IMG/VR virus record: IMGVR_UViG_3300034355_000927
Location: 1 to 29,910 of that record
DNA length: 29,910 bases
Reading direction: 5' to 3' (one strand)
From: a virus
The notes under the pieces are model-generated. The model had not been told where the DNA came from, did no database searches, and was given only the letters and a program-made list of their open reading frames with translations. Numbering within the stretch: the first letter of the stretch is position 1; each line of letters starts with the position of its first letter. The translations under genes and the position numbers were made by a program. This document shows positions 13,953-20,245 of this stretch, piece after piece.

Positions 13953-14065
13953 GGCTTGGGCTCCAGCGCCGCCTCGATAATCTCGGCCTTCGTGGCTCCG
14001 AATTCGGTCATGCCGCCGCCTCTTCCCGCGCCATCCGCCTGAACCTCGCGAGCGTCGGCTGTCAT
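13949..14065 (-). CDS. 38-residue coupled small protein
   Basis: ATG 14065 overlaps the HNH stop (ATGA), and its own stop overlaps the ATG at 13952 in the same way. The product begins MTADAREVQADGAG and ends MTEFGATKAEIIEAALEPKP, the last part predicting a helix. An internal ATG could start a 20-residue version. Double coupling supports translation, but the protein is too short for any functional call. Confidence 0.45.
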   Translation of the reverse strand: MTADAREVQADGAGRGGGMTEFGATKAEIIEAALEPKP

Positions 14066-14523
14066 CGTGCTTCGACCTTTCCACTGATCTTGCGGCGCAG
14101 CGTCTTGGAGAACCCGGCGCTCTGCCAACGTTTCGGATCGCGTCCCTCTGCCATCCGACCGAAGGGGCGGCTCTGTATCTGAGAGCCCTTCTCCTTCCGG
14201 CGCTTGACCTGGCCCGTGTTGCCGCGAAGCCGGTGCATCTTCGCCCGACGCCTCGTCGCTGCGGCTGTCTTGACCGCATGGCACTTGCAGTCACGGCGCG
14301 AGCCGAACGCCTGCCAGTTGCTGAAGTGGTTCGTGCCGCCTTCCCAAAGCTCGATTATGTGGTCGCACTCCCAGCCATAGAGCGGCTTCATCCCGCAGCC
14401 TGCGCACTTGCCAGCCTGCTTGAGACACAGCCGCGCGCGATCCTTGCGGGATAGCTTGCCGCGCGCTTCCGTCTCCGGGTATTCGGGCTTGGCGTCTTTG
14501 CCGAAGGGGAGCGTGTCAGCCAC
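14062..14523 (-). CDS. HNH endonuclease
   Basis: The 153-residue protein has the HNH core CAGCGMKPLYGWECDHIIELWEGG (about 39-62): a CxxC zinc pair, the DH dyad with the catalytic His, then SNWQAF.SRRDCKCHAVKTAAATRRRAK, with the second Cys pair and final His, as in small phage HNH nucleases. The C-terminal half is strongly basic and probably binds DNA. In phages such nucleases act in packaging, recombination or as mobile nucleases; its place inside the early operon favours a role in DNA metabolism. Start is GTG 14523, overlapping the previous gene by 8 nt. Confidence 0.85.
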   Translation of the reverse strand: MADTLPFGKDAKPEYPETEARGKLSRKDRARLCLKQAGKCAGCGMKPLYGWECDHIIELWEGGTNHFSNWQAFGSRRDCKCHAVKTAAATRRRAKMHRLRGNTGQVKRRKEKGSQIQSRPFGRMAEGRDPKRWQSAGFSKTLRRKISGKVEAR

Positions 14524-15019
14524 GCTTCTTCCCCTTCATCATCGCGTCCAGCCGCTCGGCCATCGTTGAGACTTCGGCTGGCTTTTCATCCAGCTTCACC
14601 TTCATGGCCTCGACCGAACGCTCCCGTGCAATGCCTTCAAGCATTCCGAAATGTGAGCGATACGCCGAGAATTGCGCCAGTTCGGACGAGGTCAGATCGT
14701 TTGCGCGTATCCCTTCAAACTTCTTCCGGGCCGATCGCGCCACGCGACGGATTCGGGTATTGGCCTTCACGCCAACGCCTGGAATGTCCTTCGTGGTGAG
14801 CCTCTGATAGCCCGTGGCGAAGACGTTGCCGAACAGGGCTCCGGTCTTCGCTTCCGTCTTCTTCAGCGCACGCTGGAGCAGGTGTGAGCCGCCTGTGACG
14901 GCCTCGCCCACGGACTTGCTGAGCTGCTTGTAGGTGATCGTCTCGCCGGGCGAGAGCGTCTCCAGCGCGTCACAGAGGGCTTCAACCTTGCGGGCGGCTT
15001 CTGCATTTGTCTTGAACAT
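14516..15019 (-). CDS. Hypothetical phage protein, basic, DNA-binding-like
   Basis: The 167-residue product is preceded by GAGGA in the leader at 15020-15094. The N-terminus (AARKVEALCDALETLSPGETITYKQLSKSVG) looks like a small winged helix, and a basic middle (TRIRRVARSARKKFEGI) follows. The C-terminus ends in MMKGKKRG. The pattern suggests a nucleic-acid-binding protein. The family is known to me only as a conserved hypothetical in alphaproteobacterial phages. Confidence 0.65.
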   Translation of the reverse strand: MFKTNAEAARKVEALCDALETLSPGETITYKQLSKSVGEAVTGGSHLLQRALKKTEAKTGALFGNVFATGYQRLTTKDIPGVGVKANTRIRRVARSARKKFEGIRANDLTSSELAQFSAYRSHFGMLEGIARERSVEAMKVKLDEKPAEVSTMAERLDAMMKGKKRG

Positions 15020-15094
15020 CTTTGGTAGTCCTCGCGTTGTGATGTGTTGTGTGGCGCCGTGCGGCGGAGTGCTGCGTTGCGTCGCGTTGCGTGA
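15020..15094 (-). promoter_or_regulatory. Leader with one copy of the C/A-rich repeat box
   Basis: This short gap upstream of the 14516-15019 gene is G/T-rich on the + strand and C/A-rich on the transcribed minus strand. It carries tcgcgttgtg at 15032-15041, matching the box that recurs six times in 15662-16193. On the minus strand the box reads CACAACGCGA and leads straight into the GAGGA ribosome-binding site. The downstream gene 15095-15661 has the same box-to-Shine-Dalgarno layout. Confidence 0.5.
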
Positions 15095-15661
15095 TTATGC
15101 CTCCGACCACTTGATCTTCTCGACATCAAAGCGACCGTAGAAGCCGCCGTTCTGCGGGCGGAACCTGCCGATGCCGATGAAGCGGCCAGCCTCAGAGAGA
15201 ACCTTCTCGAAAACATCCTTGGTGATGGCGTCGTCATAGACGTGGAAGTCTACCGTGACGGTCCAATCATCGACCCGCGGGAAGTAGCGCCAGACCCGCT
15301 TGCCTGATCCGCGCACGCCGTCAGCGTTCGCGTGGATGCGGTCATATTCCAGTTCGTCTTTCTTCTTCCCGACGAAGGCGGGTTCCATCACCAGACAGCC
15401 GCTGGCGAAGTGTTTCGTGTAGGTGGACTTGCCGCGACCGGGGATCTGCATTTGCAGGTATTTTGCGGCTGCATCGAGCGCCATCTTGAAGCTCATGGGC
15501 GGGATGTAGACCTCGCCCTTTTCGTTGAAGTGCGCCTTCTCCCTCCAGGTGCGCTGCTCGTAAGCGTCGGGCGCTTCCTTCTCCAGCTTCTTCGACTCGT
15601 GGGCGCGAGATTGGGAGTAGGGCGAGACAGCGGAGAGGGTGACGGTTGCAATTTTAGGCAT
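15095..15661 (-). CDS. Conserved phage protein with Gly-rich C-terminal loop, unknown
   Basis: The 188-residue product starts at ATG 15661, preceded by AAGGA in CACAACGCAAGGACT. N-terminal IATVTLSAVSPYSQSRAH is a beta strand followed by a polar loop. The middle has IPPMSFKMALDAAAKYL, a helix with a preceding Pro turn, and the C-terminus has GRFIGIGRFRPQNGGFYGRF. A strand, an IPPxSxKxAL helix and a late Gly-rich G-GRFRP-GG-GRF loop vaguely recall RAMP-like RRM folds, but this is only a pattern remark. It lies downstream of the ERF recombinase block and directly after the repeat array. Function unknown. Confidence 0.7.
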   Translation of the reverse strand: MPKIATVTLSAVSPYSQSRAHESKKLEKEAPDAYEQRTWREKAHFNEKGEVYIPPMSFKMALDAAAKYLQMQIPGRGKSTYTKHFASGCLVMEPAFVGKKKDELEYDRIHANADGVRGSGKRVWRYFPRVDDWTVTVDFHVYDDAITKDVFEKVLSEAGRFIGIGRFRPQNGGFYGRFDVEKIKWSEA

Positions 15662-16193
15662 GATTAAAAGTCCTTGCGTTGTGCTGAGGTGCGGAGTGCA
15701 GCGCTGCGACGAGTGACGATGCCGAGCGTGGCGGCGGGTAGAACTGAATTGGGACGTTGCGTTGTGTTGTGGCGAGCCGTGCGGCGACACGCTGCGGCGC
15801 GAAACGAAGCGCGGCGTGAACTGAATTGGGACGTAGCGTTGTGTTGTGCCGTGAAGTGCGGTGCCGTGCCGTGCAGCGATGCGCGGTGACGCGGAGCGAC
15901 ACGTAGAAGCGCGACGGGGTAGAACCAATGGGGACGTTGCGTTGTGTCGTGGCGCGATAAGGAGCGTGATGTAGCGCGGCGCGGCAGCGCGATGCGATAA
16001 TACGAATCTTGTCGTTGCGTTGTGGTGTGTGGAGCGGTGCAGAGTGGCATAGCGCGGCGCTGCGACGAGTAGCGGAGAGAGGTGCGGCGCGGAAAAACTG
16101 GTTCGTTGTGTTGTGACGTGGGGAGCCGCGATGCGCCGTGGTGCCTCGCGAAATGTCGAGACGTGTGGCGTGGTGCAGCGGGGTGGTTCAGTA
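15662..16193. repeat. Intergenic array of degenerate 77-103-bp repeats
   Basis: This 532-nt gap holds no convincing gene. A box ttgcgttgtg (minus strand CACAACGCAA) recurs at 15674, 15757, 15834 (tagcgttgtg), 15937, 16015 and 16102 (degenerate), spaced 83, 77, 103, 78 and 87 bp. At 15757 and 15834 it is preceded by gaactgaattgggacgt; at 15937 by a variant. A second element, gcgctgcgacgagt, occurs at 15701-15714 and 16057-16070. The + strand is strongly G/T-rich, so leftward transcripts would be C/A-rich and poorly structured. The minus strand has long open frames, but their products are monotonous His/Arg/Thr/Ser sequence, so coding is unlikely. Candidate roles: replication iterons, a protein-binding array or a Rho-sensitive RNA leader. 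Confidence 0.7.
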
Positions 16194-16637
16194 TCACGCA
16201 GCCCTCCGACCGTTCAGGATGTCCAGTACCTGCGCTTCCAGATCGCGGCGCCCGACGCCCGGTAAGACGCGCGTGAGGATGACCTCAACGATGCGCTCGT
16301 AGATCTGCTCAAATTCCTGCTGGTCGAGACGGTCGAAGGCGATGCTATCGGGATAGGTGCGAAGCTCGCCCGTCTTCATGTCCTTTGCTTCGTAGGAAAA
16401 CCCGACAGCCATCTTGAGCTGATCGTGCAGCGCCTTGGTGGTCGGCCAGCCTTTCTGGTGAGGGAAGATCGCGTTGACGAGCGCGAAGTATTTGCGGTGG
16501 TGGTCCGAGTTCCGCTTCTGCCATATCTTGCAATCGAACTCTTTCGAGCCATCGATTGCCATGAGTTCGTCCTCACTGAGCTTGTCAGCAGGGACAAGGC
16601 GATTGAGGACGCGGCGGACGCGGATCTCGACGGCCAT
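16194..16637 (-). CDS. DUF1367 family phage protein
   Basis: The 147-residue product carries DHHRKYFALVNAIFPHQ (about 45-61), a KALHDQLKMAVGFS helix, YPDSIAFDRLDQQEFEQIYERI and a C-terminal VLPGVG, the diagnostic layout of DUF1367 (an SISF...MDE.EF...Y pattern). These proteins occur in phage recombination or Nin-type regions; their biochemical function is not established. It overlaps the start region of the upstream DUF1351-like gene by 1 nt. It lies between the ERF recombination block and the repeat array. Confidence 0.8.
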   Translation of the reverse strand: MAVEIRVRRVLNRLVPADKLSEDELMAIDGSKEFDCKIWQKRNSDHHRKYFALVNAIFPHQKGWPTTKALHDQLKMAVGFSYEAKDMKTGELRTYPDSIAFDRLDQQEFEQIYERIVEVILTRVLPGVGRRDLEAQVLDILNGRRAA

Positions 16638-17344
16638 CAGAGCACCCGTTCCTCGACAATCTCGACGCCCGGCAGGACGATGGCTGCGCCCTTCGCATGG
16701 CGGATGTCCGCATCGGCCAGCTTCTGCAACGTGGCGCGAAGCTCGCCGCTGTTGATGTAGTGAGCCGCAAGCGCGCTCCAGTCCGTGACCTTGGCGCTGC
16801 GCTTCGTGCGCAGGCTGGTCGCAGCAAACCCGCCAGCGGCAGAGGATACGCGAGAAGCGGCAAGCGCCTGGCCCTCGGCAATCTTCGCCTCGACGTGCGC
16901 AGCCTTCACGTCCACGGTCGGCGCAGTGGCGGCAAGGAACGGGTCTTCCTCCGGCTCCTCAACAGCCTTGGCGGCAAGGCGTTCGGCTTCCTCCAGCTTG
17001 CGCCGGGCTTCGTCTGCAATGCGCTTGGCCTCGCGTTCGCGGGCGTCCAAGAATGCGGCGAGCTTCTGTTTCAGGCCCTTGATGATCTTGTCGCATTCCT
17101 CGATCAGCGGCTTGTATGCGCCATCGATCTGCCGGCCAGCCTCAAGGTGAGGACGCTTCTTATCGTCGCGCGTGGCGTCGATCTCCTTCGCCAACTTGCC
17201 GCCGTACCCGACATGATCTCTGACGAATTGCGCATTCGCTTCAGTTATCTCCGTGACGGTGTCGGCATCCGCTTTGAAGCGCGCCAGCATCTCCCGATAA
17301 GCTTCGACGTCGTCGGCCTTGTTGTGTCCGATGTTATCGCGCAT
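16637..17344 (-). CDS. DUF1351-like coiled-coil protein of the recombination block
   Basis: ATG 17344 is preferred to TTG 17350 because AGGAG lies 7 nt upstream; the start lies within the ERF gene end. The 235-residue product has a conserved-looking N-terminus (AYREMLARFKADADTV...YGGKLAKEIDATRDDKKRPHLEAGRQIDGAYKPL), then a long charged coiled coil (LDAREREAKRIADEARRKLEEAERL) and a C-terminal domain (SAKVTDWSALAAHYI...LPGVEIVEERV). This matches phage proteins that accompany single-strand annealing recombinases. A role as recombination accessory factor is inferred from context. Confidence 0.7.
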   Translation of the reverse strand: MRDNIGHNKADDVEAYREMLARFKADADTVTEITEANAQFVRDHVGYGGKLAKEIDATRDDKKRPHLEAGRQIDGAYKPLIEECDKIIKGLKQKLAAFLDAREREAKRIADEARRKLEEAERLAAKAVEEPEEDPFLAATAPTVDVKAAHVEAKIAEGQALAASRVSSAAGGFAATSLRTKRSAKVTDWSALAAHYINSGELRATLQKLADADIRHAKGAAIVLPGVEIVEERVL

Positions 17345-18107
17345 CTTCAAGCTCCTGTTCGGCTTCGGCGCTGGCGTGTTCGGCGTATTGCAGGCCCTCC
17401 ATCAGTTCCTGGTAGGACTTGCGGATCTCGGCCTGCCAGTCTTTCGGCTGCAACTTCACGCGCTCGGCGTTCATGCGGCCCCATTCCTTGAGGTCGCGCG
17501 TTGACGTGAGGCGGCGCATTTCCTCGACCATCACGCCATAGTCGCCACGGGCGGCGCCCTTGCTCATGGTCTGGACGGGCGCAGCATCGCGAGAGACTGC
17601 TGCGCCCGTCGCTTGCTGGCTGCTCTGGGGAGAAGCAGAGCGAGCCGCATTGGGTCGGATTTCGTGGTGGTGGGCGTCGGCGTCATTGTCGCCTTCGGTC
17701 GGGATGCAGAACGTCTGCATCGCCATGTACTTATAGGCCGCGCTCATCGCCTTGTTCGTGGCCTTGTCGGCGCTGTCCATTGCCTCGCCGTAGGTCGCCG
17801 CTGTGATGCGCGAGCCATCGACGGAGCAGATGATATCGAACTCGACGTGAACAACCACGTAGAACAGGACGCCGCCATTCTTTGACGCCTGCTCTGTCTT
17901 GTCGCGTGTCAGGACGCGGGGAACGATGATCAGGCGATGCCGCGCAAGGATCGGCGCAAGCGCGTTGTAGACGTCATCGATGCCGCGGAAGTTGTACTTC
18001 TGCATCTCGTTGCGGCGACCCTTCGCGATGCCTTCGCGCCCCACGTCTTCCATCACGGCAGCGATTGCCTGGTAGACGGCGGGCAGGGCCTTCATGTCGT
18101 CAGCCAT
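17334..18107 (-). CDS. ERF-family single-strand DNA annealing protein
   Basis: The 257-residue protein has the ERF core: MQKYNFRGIDDVYNALAPILARHRLIIVP (about 35-64), beta strands (VLFYVVVHVEFDI), and YGEAMDSADKATNKAMSAAYKYMAMQTFCIPTEG.DAD (about 105-142). ERF proteins anneal complementary single strands and promote phage recombination and circularisation. The C-terminal part is variable, Ala/Ser/Gln-rich then helical, as in other members. The ATG at 18107 lies within the end of the 58-residue gene upstream, so translation is coupled. It heads the recombination block of the leftward operon. Confidence 0.9.
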   Translation of the reverse strand: MADDMKALPAVYQAIAAVMEDVGREGIAKGRRNEMQKYNFRGIDDVYNALAPILARHRLIIVPRVLTRDKTEQASKNGGVLFYVVVHVEFDIICSVDGSRITAATYGEAMDSADKATNKAMSAAYKYMAMQTFCIPTEGDNDADAHHHEIRPNAARSASPQSSQQATGAAVSRDAAPVQTMSKGAARGDYGVMVEEMRRLTSTRDLKEWGRMNAERVKLQPKDWQAEIRKSYQELMEGLQYAEHASAEAEQELEDAR

Positions 18108-18276
18108 TGTTCAGTTCCTTCTGATTGTTCGCGCTCTCAATCCGCCTTGCGACTGCTTCGATCTCAGCCGCAGCCTGCTCCATCGCCAGCTCTGTGCGCC
18201 TGAGACGTGCGAAGGCTTCATCGAGAGGACAGACGGGACGGCGAGGGCGGAAGTTGTGGTGGATCACGTTGCTCAC
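18100..18276 (-). CDS. 58-residue helical small protein
   Basis: The GTG at 18276 overlaps the stop of the preceding gene (GTGA), and the stop at 18102-18100 lies inside the start of the ERF gene. The product begins MSNVIHHNFRPRRPVCPLDEAF and continues as a charged helix (ARLRRTELAMEQAAAEIEAVARRIESA), probably coiled coil. Coupling on both ends supports it as a genuine gene. Function unknown. Confidence 0.6.
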   Translation of the reverse strand: MSNVIHHNFRPRRPVCPLDEAFARLRRTELAMEQAAAEIEAVARRIESANNQKELNNG

Positions 18277-18533
18277 CGCGCGTCCTCCATCCGCATCCGA
18301 TCCAGCCGCCGCGCGATGAACATTGCGTGCAGCGGGCGGTCGCGGCGCGTGTCGATGGTGAACTCAGGCGCGTGGTCGCAGGTGCAGCGCGCAAGCTTGT
18401 CCTGTGCGTCCTCAACGTAGGCGTCGATCTTCTGGACCGTCGCCAGCTTGATCGCGGCAAGCTCGCCGGGGAGGCCGAAGTTGCGCTTGATGATGCGCGC
18501 GGTTTCAGCGCGGATTTCTTCTGCGAGGGTCAC
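18273..18533 (-). CDS. Hypothetical small phage protein
   Basis: An 86-residue protein from GTG 18533, overlapping the stop of its upstream neighbour (GTGA). The N-terminal half is helical (LAEEIRAETARIIKRNFGLP); a CTCDH motif near residues 50-54 and a basic end (RRLDRMRMEDAR) follow. The two Cys and one His could bind metal but no complete zinc site is seen. Function unknown. Confidence 0.6.
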   Translation of the reverse strand: MTLAEEIRAETARIIKRNFGLPGELAAIKLATVQKIDAYVEDAQDKLARCTCDHAPEFTIDTRRDRPLHAMFIARRLDRMRMEDAR

Positions 18534-18769
18534 GTGATTTCCTCATTGATTGCGCTAAGCAGGTTCATCGCTGCGTTCGGAATGGGTTCGCCGTAAGCGC
18601 CGTCGCTCACGTCGCTGTAGGGCTCCAGATATTCGGCGCAGGCGACGAGCAGGGCTTCCAGCTTCTTGATGCGGAGGCGTTGCTGGCCGACCTTCTGCGC
18701 CGCATCATCAAGCAGGCTGTGAAGAGTCTCGACGCGGTCTTCTGTGAGGTCGTGCTTGGTGAGGTTCAC
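18530..18769 (-). CDS. Hypothetical small phage protein
   Basis: A 79-residue helical protein from GTG 18769, overlapping the previous stop by 4 nt. It contains VETLHSLLDDAAQKVGQQRLRIKKLEALL, a probable coiled coil, then an acidic turn. No membrane or metal motif is visible. Part of the tightly coupled leftward early operon; function unknown. Confidence 0.6.
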   Translation of the reverse strand: MNLTKHDLTEDRVETLHSLLDDAAQKVGQQRLRIKKLEALLVACAEYLEPYSDVSDGAYGEPIPNAAMNLLSAINEEIT

Positions 18770-18957
18770 GGCTCGCGCTCCTCGGTGACGCCTGTCATGA
18801 AATACTGGCGCTCCAGTTCGCGCAGATCGTCTCGCAGCGAGATGATGTGGTCGATGTCGGCGCTGGTCCCGTGCGCGTGTTCAAGCGCGAGCCGGGCGGC
18901 TTCGATCTCGTGCGCTAGTTCGCGGGCCAAGCGGCGCTGGGGCTTGTAGGCGCTCAT
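18766..18957 (-). CDS. Hypothetical small helical protein
   Basis: A 63-residue protein. ATG 18957 is favoured over GTG 18960 by spacing to GGAG upstream. It is almost entirely charged helix (RELAHEIEAARLALEHAHG, then ISLRDDLRELERQYF), predicting a coiled coil or helical hairpin. It overlaps the next gene by 4 nt. Function unknown. Confidence 0.6.
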   Translation of the reverse strand: MSAYKPQRRLARELAHEIEAARLALEHAHGTSADIDHIISLRDDLRELERQYFMTGVTEEREP

Positions 18958-19316
18958 CACGCGCGCTCCATCATGCGCTCGTCGCGGGCCAGATCGTAGC
19001 GATAGTCTGCCTCGTCAGCCGCACGCTCGGCAGCGTAGGAGCGGTCAAGCTCGGCGCGGGCATCGTCTGCAAGGCGCACCCAGCGCTTGCGGTCTTCGGT
19101 CGATGCGTCGTTCCCGAAGAACTCGTAGCGGGCCGTTGCCGAGAACAAATCCCAAGCCGCTTCGTAAAGCGGGAGGTTGTCCGCGACCTGATCCATAAGG
19201 CCCTCGAACATCTCGCCGTCAGTGCGGGAGGGCAGCTCAAGCGCGGCAAGCGCCTCGCTGGTGCGGCGCGTGAAGGTCAGCGCCATCTGCGTGATTTCGT
19301 CGGCGGAGTAGGTCAT
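18957..19316 (-). CDS. First gene of the leftward early operon, hypothetical
   Basis: ATG 19316 (MTYSADEI) is chosen because GGGAG lies about 8 nt upstream; a longer frame would run through the operator. The 119-residue product is helical and charged (SADEITQMALTFTRRTSEALAAL, then WDLFSATARYEFFGN and RLADDARAELDRSYAAERAADEADYRY). No known motif. As the first gene after the leftward promoter it would be made very early and could be a regulator or host-takeover protein, but that is inference from position. Confidence 0.65.
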   Translation of the reverse strand: MTYSADEITQMALTFTRRTSEALAALELPSRTDGEMFEGLMDQVADNLPLYEAAWDLFSATARYEFFGNDASTEDRKRWVRLADDARAELDRSYAAERAADEADYRYDLARDERMMERA

Positions 19317-19346
19317 CTGGTGGCTCCCAACTGGTGTGAGAGCAAT

Positions 19347-19361
19347 GTGCACTAGGTGCAC
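19347..19361. promoter_or_regulatory. Operator O1 (left), repressor-binding palindrome
   Basis: GTGCACTAGGTGCAC: two GTGCAC hexamers separated by 3 bp. On the minus strand it follows TTGCAA and TCTGAC, the same layout as O4 behind TTGACG on the right side. A repressor bound here would block the leftward promoter. The exact match to O4 (15/15) supports it as an operator. Confidence 0.8.
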
Positions 19362-19367
19362 GTCAGA

Positions 19368-19373
19368 TTGCAA
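19368..19373 (-). promoter_or_regulatory. Candidate -35 of leftward early promoter
   Basis: TTGCAA on the minus strand, 6 nt before operator O1. A -10 element would fall inside or at the end of O1 (CACATT at an 18-nt spacing) and is weak. It would drive the 19316 to 9661 operon. Confidence 0.45.
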
Positions 19374-19382
19374 GACCTATTT

Positions 19383-19397
19383 GTGCACCGGATGCAC
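19383..19397. promoter_or_regulatory. Operator O2 (left, secondary)
   Basis: GTGCACCGGATGCAC keeps the hexamer-N3-hexamer layout with one mismatch in the second hexamer. Its centre is 36 bp from O1. It lies just past the repressor gene's stop, upstream of the leftward promoter, and could support cooperative binding with O1. Confidence 0.65.
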
Positions 19398-19403
19398 TTT
19401 TAT

Positions 19404-19727
19404 TCAAGCGGACTTTTTCGATGTGTTAGTGAGTGCCTGGAGAACGGCCTGCGCTTTGGGCCTGTCTGCGGGTGGGATGCGGTCCCAAATCGTCCAGATT
19501 GCGTCAGGGGCTGTGGGATCGCGCACTAGCAGGTCAGCGGGCTCGCACATCAGCGCATAGGCCGCGGCTTCCAAGAAAGCCTGATGGTAATCCAGTTTCC
19601 CGTTTTCGATCTTGGAAACAATGGTGCGATCAATGCCGATACGGTCGGCAAGCCCTTCTTGGGTGATGCCCCGATGTTTGCGCCATTCCTTAAGGTAAAT
19701 GCGCTGCCGCTCTTTCTTTTTGATCAT
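19404..19727 (-). CDS. XRE-family (CI-like) lysogeny repressor
   Basis: The 107-residue protein contains a helix-turn-helix of the XRE/Cro-CI type: WRKHRGITQEGLADRIGIDRTIVSKIENGKL (about 15-45), with the usual Q..LA...G.......IE.G pattern. The C-terminal half (AAYALMCEPADLL, then PADRPKAQAVLQALT) is too short for a LexA-like self-cleavage domain, so induction would need a route other than RecA-stimulated autocleavage. It is transcribed leftward from between two operator pairs (O3/O4 upstream, O1/O2 downstream), so it can probably repress both early promoters and its own. No strong Shine-Dalgarno precedes its ATG. Confidence 0.88.
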   Translation of the reverse strand: MIKKKERQRIYLKEWRKHRGITQEGLADRIGIDRTIVSKIENGKLDYHQAFLEAAAYALMCEPADLLVRDPTAPDAIWTIWDRIPPADRPKAQAVLQALTNTSKKSA

Positions 19728-19761
19728 GGCGGCATCGTTCGCCCCCGTTCATCCCCGTCTA

Positions 19762-19776
19762 TGGCATGAGGTGCAC
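19762..19776. promoter_or_regulatory. Operator O3 (degenerate)
   Basis: TGGCATGAGGTGCAC retains one full GTGCAC hexamer and a degraded first half. It is centred 44 bp from O4, between the repressor start and the rightward promoter, and could tune repressor autoregulation. Confidence 0.45.
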
Positions 19777-19793
19777 ATTTCTCTCGTGCCCTA

Positions 19794-19820
19794 TTGACGA
19801 CTGACGTGCACTAGGTGCAC
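19794..19820 (+). promoter_or_regulatory. Rightward early promoter -35 with operator O4
   Basis: TTGACG at 19794-19799 is followed after ACTGAC by GTGCACTAGGTGCAC (19806-19820). The leftward side has the mirror arrangement TTGCAA-TCTGAC-operator. The -10 would fall at the operator's end (CACGTT) and is weak. Binding at O4 would block transcription of the Cro-like gene and replication block. Confidence 0.7.
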
Positions 19821-19830
19821 GTTCCGCGTC

Positions 19831-20055
19831 ATGACATTCGCCAAGTGGTTAGAGCTTTCGCATATCGATGACGCCAAAGCGGCGCGCATGTTTCGCCGTG
19901 ACCGCGCACATATTTCAAAGCTGCGCCGGGGCAAGGTTACACCGTCTTACGAGCTGATGCTTGTAATTCGTGACGTATCCGACGGCGCTGTCTCGCTGGA
20001 TAGCTGGGCGCCCGAGGCTTCCCGCGCTTCCCGTAAGGGAAGGGTAGCCGCATGA
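19831..20055 (+). CDS. Cro-like HTH protein (YdaS-type)
   Basis: The 74-residue product opens MTFAKWLELSHIDDAKAARMFRRDRAHISKLRRGKVTPSYELMLVIRDVSDGAV, a compact HTH like the YdaS/Cro family (A..f....s.IS.lrrGk..Ps...m..I...S.G.V). It is the first rightward gene after operator O4 and is divergent from the repressor, the classic Cro position. It probably competes for the same operators and favours lytic growth. The stop overlaps a 38-residue ORF by 4 nt. Confidence 0.85.
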   Translation: MTFAKWLELSHIDDAKAARMFRRDRAHISKLRRGKVTPSYELMLVIRDVSDGAVSLDSWAPEASRASRKGRVAA

Positions 20056-20168
20056 CCCACCCCCATTCCAATTCGCGCTCCACCCCCAACCAGAGCGCGA
20101 ACAGCGACGCCGGATCCAAGCCCCCCGGCACCCACCCGGCGTCGCTGACCCTTCTCCGACCATCCTGA
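20052..20168 (+). CDS. 38-residue ORF over a perfect inverted repeat
   Basis: ATG 20052 overlaps the Cro-like stop (ATGA). The product (MTHPHSNSRSTPNQSANSDAG and on) is Pro/Ser/Thr-rich without structure-forming segments. The DNA contains an 11-bp perfect inverted repeat, so the region may act mainly as RNA or DNA structure. Coding status is uncertain. Confidence 0.35.
   Translation: MTHPHSNSRSTPNQSANSDAGSKPPGTHPASLTLLRPS
20103..20146. repeat. Perfect 11-bp inverted repeat downstream of cro-like gene
   Basis: AGCGACGCCGG (20103-20113) and its exact complement CCGGCGTCGCT (20136-20146) flank a 22-nt loop. No T-run follows. It could be an attenuator, an antitermination signal or a protein-binding site in the rightward early transcript. 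Confidence 0.65.
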
Positions 20169-20178
20169 AACGAACGAA

Positions 20179-20199
20179 CCCGGCGCTGTGAACGCCGGG
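20179..20199 (+). terminator. GC-rich hairpin, possible early terminator
   Basis: CCCGGCG (20179-20185), a 7-nt loop and CGCCGGG (20193-20199) form a perfect 7-bp stem 33 nt after the larger inverted repeat. No U-tract follows, so it would be a weak or factor-dependent terminator, like an attenuation point between cro and replication genes. Bases 20169-20245 hold no convincing gene. Confidence 0.4.
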
Positions 20200-20245
20200 C
20201 TCGCCAAAACTGTCAGCCAATCACTCGCGATGGAACCGCGATCAT

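Noticed and set aside
15662-16193. CRISPR array
   Set aside because: Repeats are degenerate and unevenly spaced (77-103 bp), the box is short, and no cas genes are present.
15664-16197. Long open frames on the minus strand through the repeat region (up to 177 codons)
   Set aside because: The translations are monotonous His/Arg/Thr/Ser/Ala sequence repeating with the DNA period, with no folded pattern; openness is explained by biased composition.
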